Shown here piece by piece: positions 42,216-51,520 of a stretch of DNA of 58,047 bases (positions are counted from its first letter, which is position 1; each line of letters opens with the position of its first letter). The notes beneath the pieces are model-generated. The model ran no database searches. It was given only the letters and a program-made list of their open reading frames with translations, and had not been told where the DNA came from. The position numbers and the translations under genes were made by a program. Source of the stretch: an uncultured Eubacteriales bacterium. Lineage in GTDB: Bacteria; Bacillota; Clostridia; Peptostreptococcales; Anaerovoracaceae. The stretch lies in the NCBI GenBank assembly GCA_902773665.1, contig CACYFF010000006.1, positions 98,801 to 156,847 of the forward strand. Reading direction: 5' to 3'.

Positions 42216-43193
42216 CTACTCTATGTTCAGCGGGTGCACGCAGGCCACCTGGTGGCCGGGAGCAAGGATCACATTCTCCGGGTCTTTCTCCTTGCACTCG
42301 TCCGTGGCGTAGCGGCATCTCGCGTAGAACCGGCATCCGGCCTTCAGGTCGATCAGGCTGCCGGGGTCACCCTTCATGATCTCCTTCTCCTTGCCCCGGT
42401 CTCTGGGGTCCAGGATGGGAGCGGCGTCCATCAAGCCCTTGGTGTACGGATGGGACGGACGGTTGCCGACCACCTCCGCAGGGCCGAATTCCACCAGCTG
42501 ACCCAGGTACATCACGGCGATCTTGTCCGAGATGTATTTGATGACGTTCAGGTCGTGGGTAATGATGATGTAAGTTAAGTGCATCTCCTCCTGCAGATCC
42601 AGCAGAAGGTTTAAGATCTGGGCCTGCACCGACACGTCCAGCGCAGACGTGGGCTCGTCCAGGATCATGATCTTTGGGGACAGAGCCAAGGCTCTTGCGA
42701 TGGCAATGCGCTGCAATTGACCTCCGGACAGCTGATGGGGGAAGCTGTCCAGGTACTTCAGGTCCATCTTGACCATCTGCAGCACTTCTCTCGCCTTCTC
42801 CTTGGCTTTGCTTCTGGGCACCCCGTGGATGATCATGGGGCGCATGATGGAGCTCTCCACCGTCTCTCTGGGATTCAGGTTCGACGCCGGGTCCTGGAAC
42901 ACGACGGCGATCTCCCGGTGCAGCTTTTCCATGTCCTTATGAGACGCTTTGCCCAGGTTGACCCCGTCGATCACGGCTTCGCCGCCGGTCATCTTCGTCA
43001 GGGACAGCAGCACCCGGGCCAGGGTCGTCTTGCCGGAGCCGGATTCACCGACGAGACCGACGATCTCGCCCTCCTCCACGGAGAGCGTAATGTGGTCCAC
43101 GGCCTTCACCTGCTCGTTCGACGTCTTGAACAAACCCTTGGAGACCTTGAAATATTTCTGCACGTCGCGCATTTCGATCATGGGTGTGCTCAT
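42216..43193 (-). CDS. Oligopeptide/dipeptide ABC transporter ATPase (OppF/DppF)
   Basis: 325 residues from ATG at 43193, overlapping the upstream oppD-type gene (ATGA). Walker A GESGSGKT, signature LSGGQLQR, Walker B IMILDEPTSALD. C-terminal cysteine cluster GCRFYARCRYATDECKEKDP, the Opp/Dpp Fe-S or zinc motif. Confidence 0.94.
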   Translation of the reverse strand: MSTPMIEMRDVQKYFKVSKGLFKTSNEQVKAVDHITLSVEEGEIVGLVGESGSGKTTLARVLLSLTKMTGGEAVIDGVNLGKASHKDMEKLHREIAVVFQDPASNLNPRETVESSIMRPMIIHGVPRSKAKEKAREVLQMVKMDLKYLDSFPHQLSGGQLQRIAIARALALSPKIMILDEPTSALDVSVQAQILNLLLDLQEEMHLTYIIITHDLNVIKYISDKIAVMYLGQLVEFGPAEVVGNRPSHPYTKGLMDAAPILDPRDRGKEKEIMKGDPGSLIDLKAGCRFYARCRYATDECKEKDPENVILAPGHQVACVHPLNIE

Positions 43194-44182
43194 TCCGCGG
43201 CCTCCTTTCCTTCCGCCTGCTCTTCCAGCAGGAAGCAGCGGCACTTGTGTTCTTCGCTCACATGGATCTCGGGCGGCGTGTTGTCCTTGCACTTTTCCAT
43301 GGCGTAGGGGCAGCGGTTCGCGAACCGGCAGCCCGGCTTCTTATCCAGGATGCGGGGCACGTTGCCGTCGATGGTCTGCAGACGGCCCTCGTGCTTGGTC
43401 TTGCGGGGCAGCGCCTTCATCAGCAGCGTCGTATAGGGATGCAGAGGCTTTTCGAAGATCTCGAACACGTCGCCGTATTCGATCACCTCGCCGGCGTACA
43501 TGACGGCGATCTTGTCCGCCACCTCCGCCACCAATCCGAAGTTGTGGGTGATGAGCATGATGGCCGTATCGTAGGTCTTCTTTAAGTCTTTAATGATCTC
43601 CAGGATCTGGGCCTCGATCGTCACGTCCAGAGCCGTGGTGGGCTCATCCGCAATCAGAAGTTGCGGATTGCGGGAGAGCATCATGGCGATCATGACGCGC
43701 TGGCGCATGCCGCCGGACAGCTCGTGGGGGAAGGAGTTCGCCCGCACTTCCGCGTCGGGCATCTTGACGTCCTTATACAGCTCCAGCACCTTGTTCCAGG
43801 CCTGCACCCGGTCGATGCCGTCCAGCAGGATGGCTTCCTCCACCTGCTTGCCGGTCTTGTACACCGGGTTGAGGGAGTCCAGCGGGTTCTGGAAGATCAT
43901 GCCGATATCCTTGCCCCGGATGGCCTCCATCTGCTTGCGGCTGTACTTGCGCAGGTCTTCGCCTTTAAAGAGGATTTTTCCCTCGACCTCCTCGTTGCCG
44001 CCGGGCAGCAGGTTCATGATGGAGTGGGCGATGGTGGATTTGCCGCAGCCGGATTCGCCGACGACGGCCAGGATCTCGCCCCGGTTCACCGACAGGTTAA
44101 CGTCGTTGACCGCGGACAGATACCCGCCCTTTACTTTATAGTCGATGCTCAGATGCTCGAGTCTTAATAATTCTTCGCTCAT
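43190..44182 (-). CDS. Oligopeptide/dipeptide ABC transporter ATPase (OppD/DppD)
   Basis: 330 residues. Walker A GESGCGKS, Q-loop FQNPLDSLNPV, signature LSGGMRQR, Walker B LLIADEPTTALD, and the C-terminal GCRFANRCPYAMEKCKD. Pairs with the OppF-type ATPase. Confidence 0.94.
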   Translation of the reverse strand: MSEELLRLEHLSIDYKVKGGYLSAVNDVNLSVNRGEILAVVGESGCGKSTIAHSIMNLLPGGNEEVEGKILFKGEDLRKYSRKQMEAIRGKDIGMIFQNPLDSLNPVYKTGKQVEEAILLDGIDRVQAWNKVLELYKDVKMPDAEVRANSFPHELSGGMRQRVMIAMMLSRNPQLLIADEPTTALDVTIEAQILEIIKDLKKTYDTAIMLITHNFGLVAEVADKIAVMYAGEVIEYGDVFEIFEKPLHPYTTLLMKALPRKTKHEGRLQTIDGNVPRILDKKPGCRFANRCPYAMEKCKDNTPPEIHVSEEHKCRCFLLEEQAEGKEAAE

Positions 44183-44192
44183 GACGCACCTC

Positions 44193-45038
44193 CTACTGGG
44201 ACTTCAGATGCGGGTCGAGGATGTCCCGGACCCCTTCGCCGAACAGGGCGAAGCCCAGCACGGTGTAGACCAGCGCGATGCCGGGGAAGATGGACAGCCA
44301 AGGCGCGCTTCCGATATAGTCGATGCCCTTGGACAGCGCCAGGCCCCAGTCCGGGGAAGGCGCCTGGGAACCCATGCCCAGGAACGACAGCGTCGTGGTG
44401 GACAGGATCGTGGAGGGCAGCGTCGTGGATACCATGACGATCAGGGACGGGATGACGTTCGGCAGAATATAGCGGAACATCAAGGCTACGCTGGATTCGC
44501 CGAAGGCTTTGCCGGTCTCCACGAAGGCCATGGTCTTTAAGGACATCGTCTTGGCACGTATGGGCCTTGCGTACGACGCCCAGCACACCATGGCGATGGC
44601 GATGACGGAATTCGTCAGGGACTTTCCGATGAGCGTGACCACAGCCAGCGCCAGGATGGTCCCCGGGATGCACCAGGTGAGGTCCGTCAGGAACGTAAAC
44701 ACGTGGTCGATGGCTCCGCCGAAGTAACCGCAGGATAGGCCGATCACCACACCGATGATCAGCTCCAGGGATGCGCCCAGGACTGCGACTTTTAACGTGA
44801 TGCGGGTGCCGTAGATGACGCGGCTCAGCACGTCTCTGCCCAGTTCGTCCGTACCGAACAGATAGGAGCCGCCCGGCGACGTAAACTGCGGACCGACCAG
44901 CTGGTCGGTATAGCCGTAGGGCGCGATTTTATCCGCAAAGATGGCGATGAGCACCACGGACAGCAGCATAAAGAAGCCGATCATGAAGTTGACGTTGTGG
45001 AGGCACGCGTGCAGCGTTTCTCTGGATTTGCTGCTCAT
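44193..45038 (-). CDS. Oligopeptide/dipeptide ABC transporter permease (OppC/DppC)
   Basis: 281 residues, six helices. Typical YLFGTDELGRDVLSRVIYGTR and the EAA loop AKTMSLKTMAFVETGKAFGE. Its start shares one base with the oppB-type stop (TAATG). Confidence 0.93.
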   Translation of the reverse strand: MSSKSRETLHACLHNVNFMIGFFMLLSVVLIAIFADKIAPYGYTDQLVGPQFTSPGGSYLFGTDELGRDVLSRVIYGTRITLKVAVLGASLELIIGVVIGLSCGYFGGAIDHVFTFLTDLTWCIPGTILALAVVTLIGKSLTNSVIAIAMVCWASYARPIRAKTMSLKTMAFVETGKAFGESSVALMFRYILPNVIPSLIVMVSTTLPSTILSTTTLSFLGMGSQAPSPDWGLALSKGIDYIGSAPWLSIFPGIALVYTVLGFALFGEGVRDILDPHLKSQ

Positions 45039-45979
45039 TACTTGTCACCTCCTCCGATGGCGATGCGGATCCGGGGATCCAGGATCGCGATCACGATGTC
45101 GCTCAGGAGGTTGCAGATGACGGTGAGGATGGCGATGATCAGCAGCACCGCCTGCACCACCGGGAAGTCCTGCACCACGATGGAGTTCAGCAGCAGGTTG
45201 CCCATGCCGGGGATGCCGAAGATCTTCTCGGTAACGACGGCGCCGGAGATGAGCCAGGGCAGCGACATGAACACGGAAACGGTGACCATGATGAGGGCGT
45301 TCCGCAGCACATGCTTAAACATGACCGTGCGGTAAGGCAGGCCCTTCGCCAGAGCGGTGGTAACGTATTTCTCGTTGAGGACTTCCAGCACCTCTGCCCG
45401 GGTCAGACGCAGCGTACCGGCCAGAGAGCCGGCCGTCAGGGCCGCCACCGGCAGCACATAGTTGCGGGCGTGCTCGAAGCCCGAGATCGGGAACCATTTG
45501 AGGCCTACCGCAAAGATCAGGATGAGGAGCGCTCCCAGCCAGAAGCTCGGCATCGACGTGAGCATCAGCGTAAAGTTTACGGAGAAGCGGTCGTAGAACG
45601 AGTCTTTCTTGATGGCTGCGAGCAAGCCTAGCGGCAAAGCCAAGAGCATCTCGATGAGGAGCGACCAGCCGCAGAGCTTGACGCTTCTGGGGATGCGGTC
45701 CTTCATCAGGTTCCACACGGGAACTTTATAGCGCACGGATTGGCCGAAATCCTGCTCCGTTACGATCTTTTTGATCCAGCGCACATACTGCACGTGCAGG
45801 GGCTGGTCGTAGCCGTACTGGTGCACCAGCTCCGCCCGCTTTTCGGCGGATACTTTGCGGTCCGTGATGATGTCGATGGGGTTGCCCGGCATCATGTAGA
45901 GCAGGGAAAACACCAGCAGCGTGACCGCAAACACCAGCACAAGGCCGATGCCTAGTTTTTTGACGATATACTTAGTAAT
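45038..45979 (-). CDS. Oligopeptide/dipeptide ABC transporter permease (OppB/DppB), apparent AUU start
   Basis: 313 residues if started at ATT (45979-45977). The frame opens after the serine hydrolase TAG and contains no ATG, TTG or CTG before a GTG at 45940, which would cut off the first helix. AAAGGGGGG stands six bases before the ATT, and the resulting N-terminus ITKYIVKKLGIGLVLVFAVT is a normal OppB start. Later features: YMMPGNPID and the EAA loop ALAKGLPYRTVMFKHVLRNA. See findings. Confidence 0.85.
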   Translation of the reverse strand: MTKYIVKKLGIGLVLVFAVTLLVFSLLYMMPGNPIDIITDRKVSAEKRAELVHQYGYDQPLHVQYVRWIKKIVTEQDFGQSVRYKVPVWNLMKDRIPRSVKLCGWSLLIEMLLALPLGLLAAIKKDSFYDRFSVNFTLMLTSMPSFWLGALLILIFAVGLKWFPISGFEHARNYVLPVAALTAGSLAGTLRLTRAEVLEVLNEKYVTTALAKGLPYRTVMFKHVLRNALIMVTVSVFMSLPWLISGAVVTEKIFGIPGMGNLLLNSIVVQDFPVVQAVLLIIAILTVICNLLSDIVIAILDPRIRIAIGGGDK

Positions 45980-45994
45980 AGCAAGCCCCCCTTT

Positions 45995-47401
45995 CTAAAC
46001 CCTGTGGTAGAGCAGGCTTCCGCACTTGACGGCCCAGGCGCGGCCGTCGTGGATAAAGAAGCGCAGGAAGTTGACCCGCTTGCCGCTCTCTTCGCTGATC
46101 GCAGCAAACACGGTCTGTTCGCAGTATTCCAGCCGGCATACTTCGCCGGCGATGCGGGCATAGAGTTTTCCGCCGCGTGCGTAGACCCGGATGTGGATCG
46201 GATCGCCCACGTGGCCCACGTAGTCGCCAAACAGCATCTGCGGCGCGGAGAATTCCTTTCCGGAAGGTTTCGTCCAGATGAGATCTTCCTCCAGGGGCAG
46301 ATCCAGCAGATAGGCGTAGCAGATGTTGAGCACATCCTCCATGTCCCATTCACTCTCGTTGCACAGCACGGCGATGCCGTAGCCGTCCTTGACAAAGCCG
46401 CCGTAGGCTGCCACGCCGTGGAGCTCGCCGCCGTGGTCGCAGACCATGTGACCCGCGATCGCGTGCTTGCGCAGGCCCATGGCGTAGAAGGGTTTTCTGC
46501 GCAGCGGGTATTCCGCGCCGAACATCAGTTCCAATGCCTCGGGCGGTACGATCTGCTTTCCTTCGAATACGCCGTCATTTGCCAGCATGCAGTAGTACTT
46601 CGCCATGTCCTCCGCCGTAGACTTTAAGCAGGCGCAGCCTTTATACGGCGGGCAGATGGTCCATTGATGGTCCTCATGCTTGCCGTCGGGCCAATCGGAG
46701 AAGAAATTCGTTACGTTCTCGCCGCCGGTGATGGCTTCAATGCGGGACCCGTCCAGGTCCAGGGCTGTGCGGGTCATGCCCAGAGGATCGAAGATCCGCT
46801 CCTGCAGGAAGTCCTCCAGAGGCTTGCCGCAGGCGATGTCCGCCACGGAAGAAAGCAGCGCGAAGGATTCGTTGCAGTAGCTCATGTATTCGCCGGGTTC
46901 ACCCAGGGTGCGGATGGCGCCTTCGCCGATCACCTCGATGATGTCGTCGATGGTGTTCATGGGGTTGGGGCAGGTCTCCCGCAGCCGGTCGTCGTTCTGA
47001 TAATAGGGCCCAGGCGTGTTGACCGCGATGCACCAGTCTAGGCATTCGTTCAGGGGAATGCCCGCCCGGTGAAGGGCCAGCTGCCGCAGGGTCACCAGTT
47101 CGTCGGGAACGCCGGGGACGTGCAGGTCCGGGAGGAATCTCACCGCCGGCTCATCGATGTCCAGCACGCCCTCCGTGTGCAGGATGCACATCGTAAGAGC
47201 GGTGAAGGACTTCGTTAAGGAAGCGCAGCCGAACACCGTGTCCGGCAGCACGGGCAGATCGTCCCGCACGCTCCGTTTGCCGTAACCCTTCTCAAACACG
47301 ATGCCTTCCGGGCTGCGGATGCAGACGGATACGCCGGTGCAGCCCTTTTCTTCGATCTTCTTTTTCAGCGCCAGATCCAGCGCTTTCAGGTCCTGTTTCA
47401 T
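45995..47401 (-). CDS. Serine hydrolase (class C beta-lactamase fold)
   Basis: 468 residues, no signal peptide. Active-site motifs: Ser61-x-x-Lys64 in CASLTKSFTA, Tyr-Cys-Asn in MSYCNESFAL, and HGG in CDHGGELHGV. The C-terminal 110 residues are a lipocalin-like extra domain ending RVNFLRFFIHDGRAWAVK. Probably a D-amino-acid or peptide esterase/amidase. First gene of the opp operon (15 bases to oppB). No clear SD at the ATG although an AGGAGGTG occurs about 60 bases upstream. Confidence 0.85.
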   Translation of the reverse strand: MKQDLKALDLALKKKIEEKGCTGVSVCIRSPEGIVFEKGYGKRSVRDDLPVLPDTVFGCASLTKSFTALTMCILHTEGVLDIDEPAVRFLPDLHVPGVPDELVTLRQLALHRAGIPLNECLDWCIAVNTPGPYYQNDDRLRETCPNPMNTIDDIIEVIGEGAIRTLGEPGEYMSYCNESFALLSSVADIACGKPLEDFLQERIFDPLGMTRTALDLDGSRIEAITGGENVTNFFSDWPDGKHEDHQWTICPPYKGCACLKSTAEDMAKYYCMLANDGVFEGKQIVPPEALELMFGAEYPLRRKPFYAMGLRKHAIAGHMVCDHGGELHGVAAYGGFVKDGYGIAVLCNESEWDMEDVLNICYAYLLDLPLEEDLIWTKPSGKEFSAPQMLFGDYVGHVGDPIHIRVYARGGKLYARIAGEVCRLEYCEQTVFAAISEESGKRVNFLRFFIHDGRAWAVKCGSLLYHRV

Positions 47402-47505
47402 GGTTCAAAAAGCACAAAGAGGCGCCTCAGCAAAACCTTCCATTTCAGAAATGTCTGCCTGAGTGCACCTCCTGTTATTCCAGTGATACAACTTTTATAC
47501 TGTAT

Positions 47506-47534
47506 ATTTTAGTCCTATTTGCCTATGTATTCAA
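47506..47534 (-). promoter_or_regulatory. Promoter of the serine hydrolase-opp operon
   Basis: Minus strand TTGAAT (47534-47529), 17 bases, TAAAAT (47511-47506), then TATACAGTATA, a palindrome around the start of transcription that could be an operator. Confidence 0.7.
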
Positions 47535-47548
47535 GTTTTTGCCGAAAT

Positions 47549-48958
47549 TTATGCACGGCGGAAGATGCGGGTGCCGACCTTGACGCCCCAGGCTCTGCCG
47601 TCCTGGATAAAGAAGCGGTAGGTGTTGATCCGCTCGCCCGTCTTCTCGTCGTAGGATGCGAATACCGTACCTTCGCAGTACTTCAGGATGCGGTCTTCGC
47701 CGTAGGAGCGCACGTAGAGCTGTCCGTCCTTTTCGTATACCAGGGCGTGGCAGACGATGCCTTCGTGACCCACATAGTCGCCTATGATCATCTCCGGCGC
47801 GGAGAACTTCCTGCCGCAGGGCTGGCACCAGTACAGTTCCTGCTCGAGGGGCAGGCCCAGGACAAAGTTGTAGCAGATCCACTGCACCAGTTCCGCGTCT
47901 TCCTCGCTCTTGTTGGAGAGCACTGCGATGCCGTAGCCGCCTTCCACCATGCCGCCGTGGGTGGAAACGCCGTGCAGGCCGCCGCCGTGATCGCAGACCA
48001 TCTTGCCGGCGATGCTGCGCTTCTTGAGGCCCATCACGTTAAAGGGCTTTCTGCGCAGGGGATATTCGGGGCCGAACATCAGGTCGATGGCCTCTTCGGG
48101 CACGATGCGCTTTCCTTCGAAGGTGCCGCGGTTGCTCAGCATCTGATAGTAGCGGGCCATGTCGGGAGCCGTAGACTTGATGCAGGCACAGCCGCGGAAC
48201 GGAGGCAGCACGGACCAGCTGTCGTCCTCGACGAGTTTGCCGTCGTCATCCGTTTCGAACAGTCTCGTTACGTTGCCGTCGCCTACCATAGCCTTCAGCT
48301 CGCTGCAGTCCTGGTCGAGGATGGTGCGGGTCATGCCCAGGGGCTTAAAGATGCGTTCCATCAGGAACTGTTCCAGCGGCATGCCCGCCGCCTGGTCGAC
48401 CACGTAGGACAGGATGGCATAGCCCTCGTTGCTGTAGCTCATGTATTCGCCGGGTTCCCCCAGCGTCTGATAGCGTCCTTCCGCGATATAGTCGACGATC
48501 TGCTCGATCGTATCCATCTGGTTGGGGCTTTCTTTGCGAAGCTGCTCCTCCGCCTCGGATTTGCGGCCCGGGGTATTCATGGCGATGGACCATTCCAGGG
48601 GCTCCATGGGAGGGATGCCGGCCCGGTGCAGACCGATCTGCCGGATGGTGACCAGTTCATCGGGCACACCCTTCAAATGCAGGGTCGGGAAATACTTCGT
48701 AATGGGGTCTTCCAGACTCATCTTGCCTTCCGCCGCCAGGATGCAGCAGGACAGCGCGGTGAAGGATTTGCTCATGGATGCGATGCCGAAGACCGTGTCC
48801 GGGGTCACATCCAGATCCTGCTCGATGCTCCGCTTGCCGAAGCCCTTTTCATAGATGACGCCTTCCGGGCCGCGGATACAGACCGAGACGCCGGGCAGTT
48901 TCATCTCTTCGATGCGCTTTTGGAGCGCGGTTTCCAATTCCGTAATGGTATGTTGCAT
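47549..48958 (-). CDS. Serine hydrolase paralogue
   Basis: 469 residues from ATG at 48958 (AGGTG six bases upstream). Same layout as its neighbour: Ser61-x-x-Lys64 in IASMSKSFTA, Tyr-Ser-Asn in MSYSNEGYAI, CDHGGGLHGV and a final RINTYRFFIQDGRAWGVK. The pair arose by tandem duplication; here the canonical YSN is kept where the other has YCN. Own transcript unit upstream of the opp operon. Confidence 0.85.
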   Translation of the reverse strand: MQHTITELETALQKRIEEMKLPGVSVCIRGPEGVIYEKGFGKRSIEQDLDVTPDTVFGIASMSKSFTALSCCILAAEGKMSLEDPITKYFPTLHLKGVPDELVTIRQIGLHRAGIPPMEPLEWSIAMNTPGRKSEAEEQLRKESPNQMDTIEQIVDYIAEGRYQTLGEPGEYMSYSNEGYAILSYVVDQAAGMPLEQFLMERIFKPLGMTRTILDQDCSELKAMVGDGNVTRLFETDDDGKLVEDDSWSVLPPFRGCACIKSTAPDMARYYQMLSNRGTFEGKRIVPEEAIDLMFGPEYPLRRKPFNVMGLKKRSIAGKMVCDHGGGLHGVSTHGGMVEGGYGIAVLSNKSEEDAELVQWICYNFVLGLPLEQELYWCQPCGRKFSAPEMIIGDYVGHEGIVCHALVYEKDGQLYVRSYGEDRILKYCEGTVFASYDEKTGERINTYRFFIQDGRAWGVKVGTRIFRRA

Positions 48959-49135
48959 AGTTTTCACCTCATCGTCCTCGGGGTCCTGTCACCCCTCGGA
49001 TGATAGACTCAAATTGAGACGGATATATTTATGCTAATATTTTATCACCAATATTCAGACCGATATATTATTTATGTTATAATTAGTTGAACTGATGTAT
49101 ATTTATTTTCACGAATTAAGAAGGAGACTAACGCT

Positions 49136-49936
49136 ATGGACTACAAAGCACTGATCGAAAGCGCTACCCAGGTGTGCATCAAAGTCGTGATCGCACTCAT
49201 CGTCCTGTGGATCGCTTTCTCGATCATCAACAAGATCAGCAAAAGCCTGGAAAAGCTGCTCGGAAAGAGCGGCAAACTGGACAAGACCATCACGAGCACG
49301 CTTGCTTACGTCGCCCGCATCGCTTTAAAGGTCCTGGTCGTTCTGGGACTGGTCGGCTACCTGGGCATCAACACCGCAGGCATCGCGACGATCATCGCAT
49401 CCCTCGGCGTAGGCGTCGGCATGGCGATCAACGGCGCTGTCGCCAACTTCGCGGGCGGTCTGCTCATCCTCATCACCCGGCCCTTCAAGGTCGATGACTT
49501 CGTAGAAGTTGCCGGCACCACCGGCACCGTCGAAGAGATCCGCCTGGTCCACACCAAGATCCGCACGCTGGACAACAAAGTGGTCTACGTGCCCAACGGC
49601 ACCGCTTCCGGCGCCACCGTGGTCAACTACTCCGAGAAGGAGACCAGAAGAGTCGACCAGGTCTTCCACATCTCCTACGAATCTGACGCGCAAAAGGCCC
49701 TACAGATCCTGCTGGAGCTAGCGGACAGAAACCCGGCCGTCCTGAAAGACCCGGCTCCGTTCGCGAAGATCAGCGGCGCCGGCGATTCCAGCATCGAGCT
49801 CACCACGAGACTCTGGTGCAAAGGCGCGGATTACTGGGATGTCTACTTCTACATGCTGGAAAATGCAAAGCCTGCCTTCGACGCAGCCGGCATCTCCATC
49901 CCGTATCCGCAGATCGACGTTCACATGAAGAACTAG
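49136..49936 (+). CDS. mscS: Small-conductance mechanosensitive channel (MscS family)
   Basis: 266 residues. Three helices (about 14-32, 56-75, 80-110). The pore helix ASLGVGVGMAINGAVANFAGG with Gly/Ala packing is the MscS signature; GLLILITRPFKVDDFVEV and VPNGTASGATVVNYS follow in the beta domain. Emergency valve for osmotic downshock. Extended -10 TG-T-TATAAT at 49075-49083, SD AAGGAG, own terminator. Confidence 0.94.
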   Translation: MDYKALIESATQVCIKVVIALIVLWIAFSIINKISKSLEKLLGKSGKLDKTITSTLAYVARIALKVLVVLGLVGYLGINTAGIATIIASLGVGVGMAINGAVANFAGGLLILITRPFKVDDFVEVAGTTGTVEEIRLVHTKIRTLDNKVVYVPNGTASGATVVNYSEKETRRVDQVFHISYESDAQKALQILLELADRNPAVLKDPAPFAKISGAGDSSIELTTRLWCKGADYWDVYFYMLENAKPAFDAAGISIPYPQIDVHMKN

Positions 49937-49951
49937 TCGCACAGACACCCG

Positions 49952-49975
49952 AAGACGGCCGTTTGGCCGTCTTCT
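49952..49975 (+). terminator. mscS terminator
   Basis: GAAGACGGCC-GTTT-GGCCGTCTTC then TTT. Confidence 0.85.
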
Positions 49976-49995
49976 TTACATTAGAGGTACTTCCC

Positions 49996-51507
49996 ATGAA
50001 ACGTATTCTGAGTTTTCTGTTAGTTGTTCTGCTGCTTTCCGCAGCACCTGTGTACGCCTGCACCGGCGTCTACGTGGGCAAGGAAGTGAGCGCGGAAGCC
50101 ACGACGCTCATCGGACGGTCCGAAGACCAGGGCAGCGGCGTCTGCAACAAGATGTTCTTCGTGCAGCCCGCCTCTTCCCAGTCCGGCCGCGAGATGGTGG
50201 ACACCGGCATGTATCAGCACGGGTTCTCCGTGCCCCTGCCGGACAAGACCTATAAATATACCTATCTGCAGGACTCCTGCTTCTCGACAGGCGGCCCCTA
50301 TTACGCCTGCTGCACCAACGAATGCGGCCTGGCTGTCGTAGGCACCGTCACGACAAAGGTCTCCACGGAGTACCGCTGGCTGGATCCGCTGCAGTACGAG
50401 GGTCACGGCCTGCGCGAAGCTATCCTGCCCGCCCTCATCGCCTGCCAGGCGAGCAGCGCGGAAGACGCCGTGCACGTGTACGCGGGGCTGCTGGACAAAT
50501 ACGGTTCCGAAGAATACAACACGCTGCTGTTCTCGGATAAGAACGAAGCCTGGATCTTCGAGAACTACGGGGGTCACACCTACGCGGCCATGCGCCTGCC
50601 GGAAGACAAGGTCGCGGTGTTCGGCAACCACATCATGATCGGCTGGGTGGACCTGGACGAGACCGACGGCTACTATTTCGCGCCGGGGCTAAAGGCCTGC
50701 CTGGAAAAGCTGAGAGAACCCGTGATGGACGAACAGGGCCGCTACCATCTGGCGATGTCCATCGATCCGGGCAAGCGGGAAGAGTACTGCAATCTGCGGG
50801 ACTGGAGGGGTCACCAGCTGCTGGCGCCCTCCACCGCCGGCGAATACAGTCAGGACACGTTCTATCCCCTGCTGTTTGACCCGGACAAACCCGTCTCCGT
50901 CATCGACGTGATGAAGCTCTTTGGCGACCGGCTGGAAGGGACGGAGTTCGACAAGCGTCTGCCGGAAAACGCGGGAAAGCGCGCCATCGGCGTCACGCGC
51001 CAGGGCTGCGTGCACATCATCCAGACGTTCGACGAGCTGCCGGACTGCACCTGCCAGCTGCAATGGCTGGCCATGGGCAACGCGGAGCATTCGATCTTCG
51101 TGCCGGCCTTCTCGGGCATTACGGATACCTACGACAAATACAAGATCGACGACACGGAGAGCCGCCGCTTAAACGACAGCTTCTATTACCAGTGCAAGCG
51201 GGTGAACGCGCTGGCGGAATCCGACCGCGAGTTCCTGAGCCAGGGCGTCAAGGATTACAACGTAAAGCAGGAGCGCGCCATGCTGGAGCGCATTCTGGAG
51301 GAGATCCCCACCATCCAGAAGAAGTACAAGTGGTTCGATTTTATCGGCAACAACTACGTTACGAACCTCGGTAAGGAGATGGCGGCGGAGCAGTACGAGA
51401 ATTCCCAGAAGGTCTACGAGTACCTGTCCTACATCCAGATCCAGAACATGAACGACTACACCGACAACGGCGAAAAGGTCCACTTCAAGATGCCGAAGGA
51501 GAATTAG
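49996..51507 (+). CDS. Secreted C69-family dipeptidase
   Basis: 503 residues. A signal peptide (MKRILSFLLVVLLLSAAPVYA) ends at AxA directly before CTGVYVGK, so signal peptidase cleavage itself would expose the N-terminal Cys nucleophile. C69 markers: TTLIGRSEDQGSG, YYACCTNECGLAVVGTVTT and WIFENYGGHTYAAMRLPED. Extracytoplasmic counterpart of the enzyme at 20886. Lipidation of the same Cys is possible, but VYAC is a poor lipobox. Confidence 0.9.
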   Translation: MKRILSFLLVVLLLSAAPVYACTGVYVGKEVSAEATTLIGRSEDQGSGVCNKMFFVQPASSQSGREMVDTGMYQHGFSVPLPDKTYKYTYLQDSCFSTGGPYYACCTNECGLAVVGTVTTKVSTEYRWLDPLQYEGHGLREAILPALIACQASSAEDAVHVYAGLLDKYGSEEYNTLLFSDKNEAWIFENYGGHTYAAMRLPEDKVAVFGNHIMIGWVDLDETDGYYFAPGLKACLEKLREPVMDEQGRYHLAMSIDPGKREEYCNLRDWRGHQLLAPSTAGEYSQDTFYPLLFDPDKPVSVIDVMKLFGDRLEGTEFDKRLPENAGKRAIGVTRQGCVHIIQTFDELPDCTCQLQWLAMGNAEHSIFVPAFSGITDTYDKYKIDDTESRRLNDSFYYQCKRVNALAESDREFLSQGVKDYNVKQERAMLERILEEIPTIQKKYKWFDFIGNNYVTNLGKEMAAEQYENSQKVYEYLSYIQIQNMNDYTDNGEKVHFKMPKEN

Positions 51508-51520
51508 GTGACCCGCGGAT

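Noticed and set aside
3930-51510. GGGTCAC as a KOPS-like polar replication signal
   Set aside because: The two orientations are about equal (roughly 20 each), so there is no strand polarity in this window.
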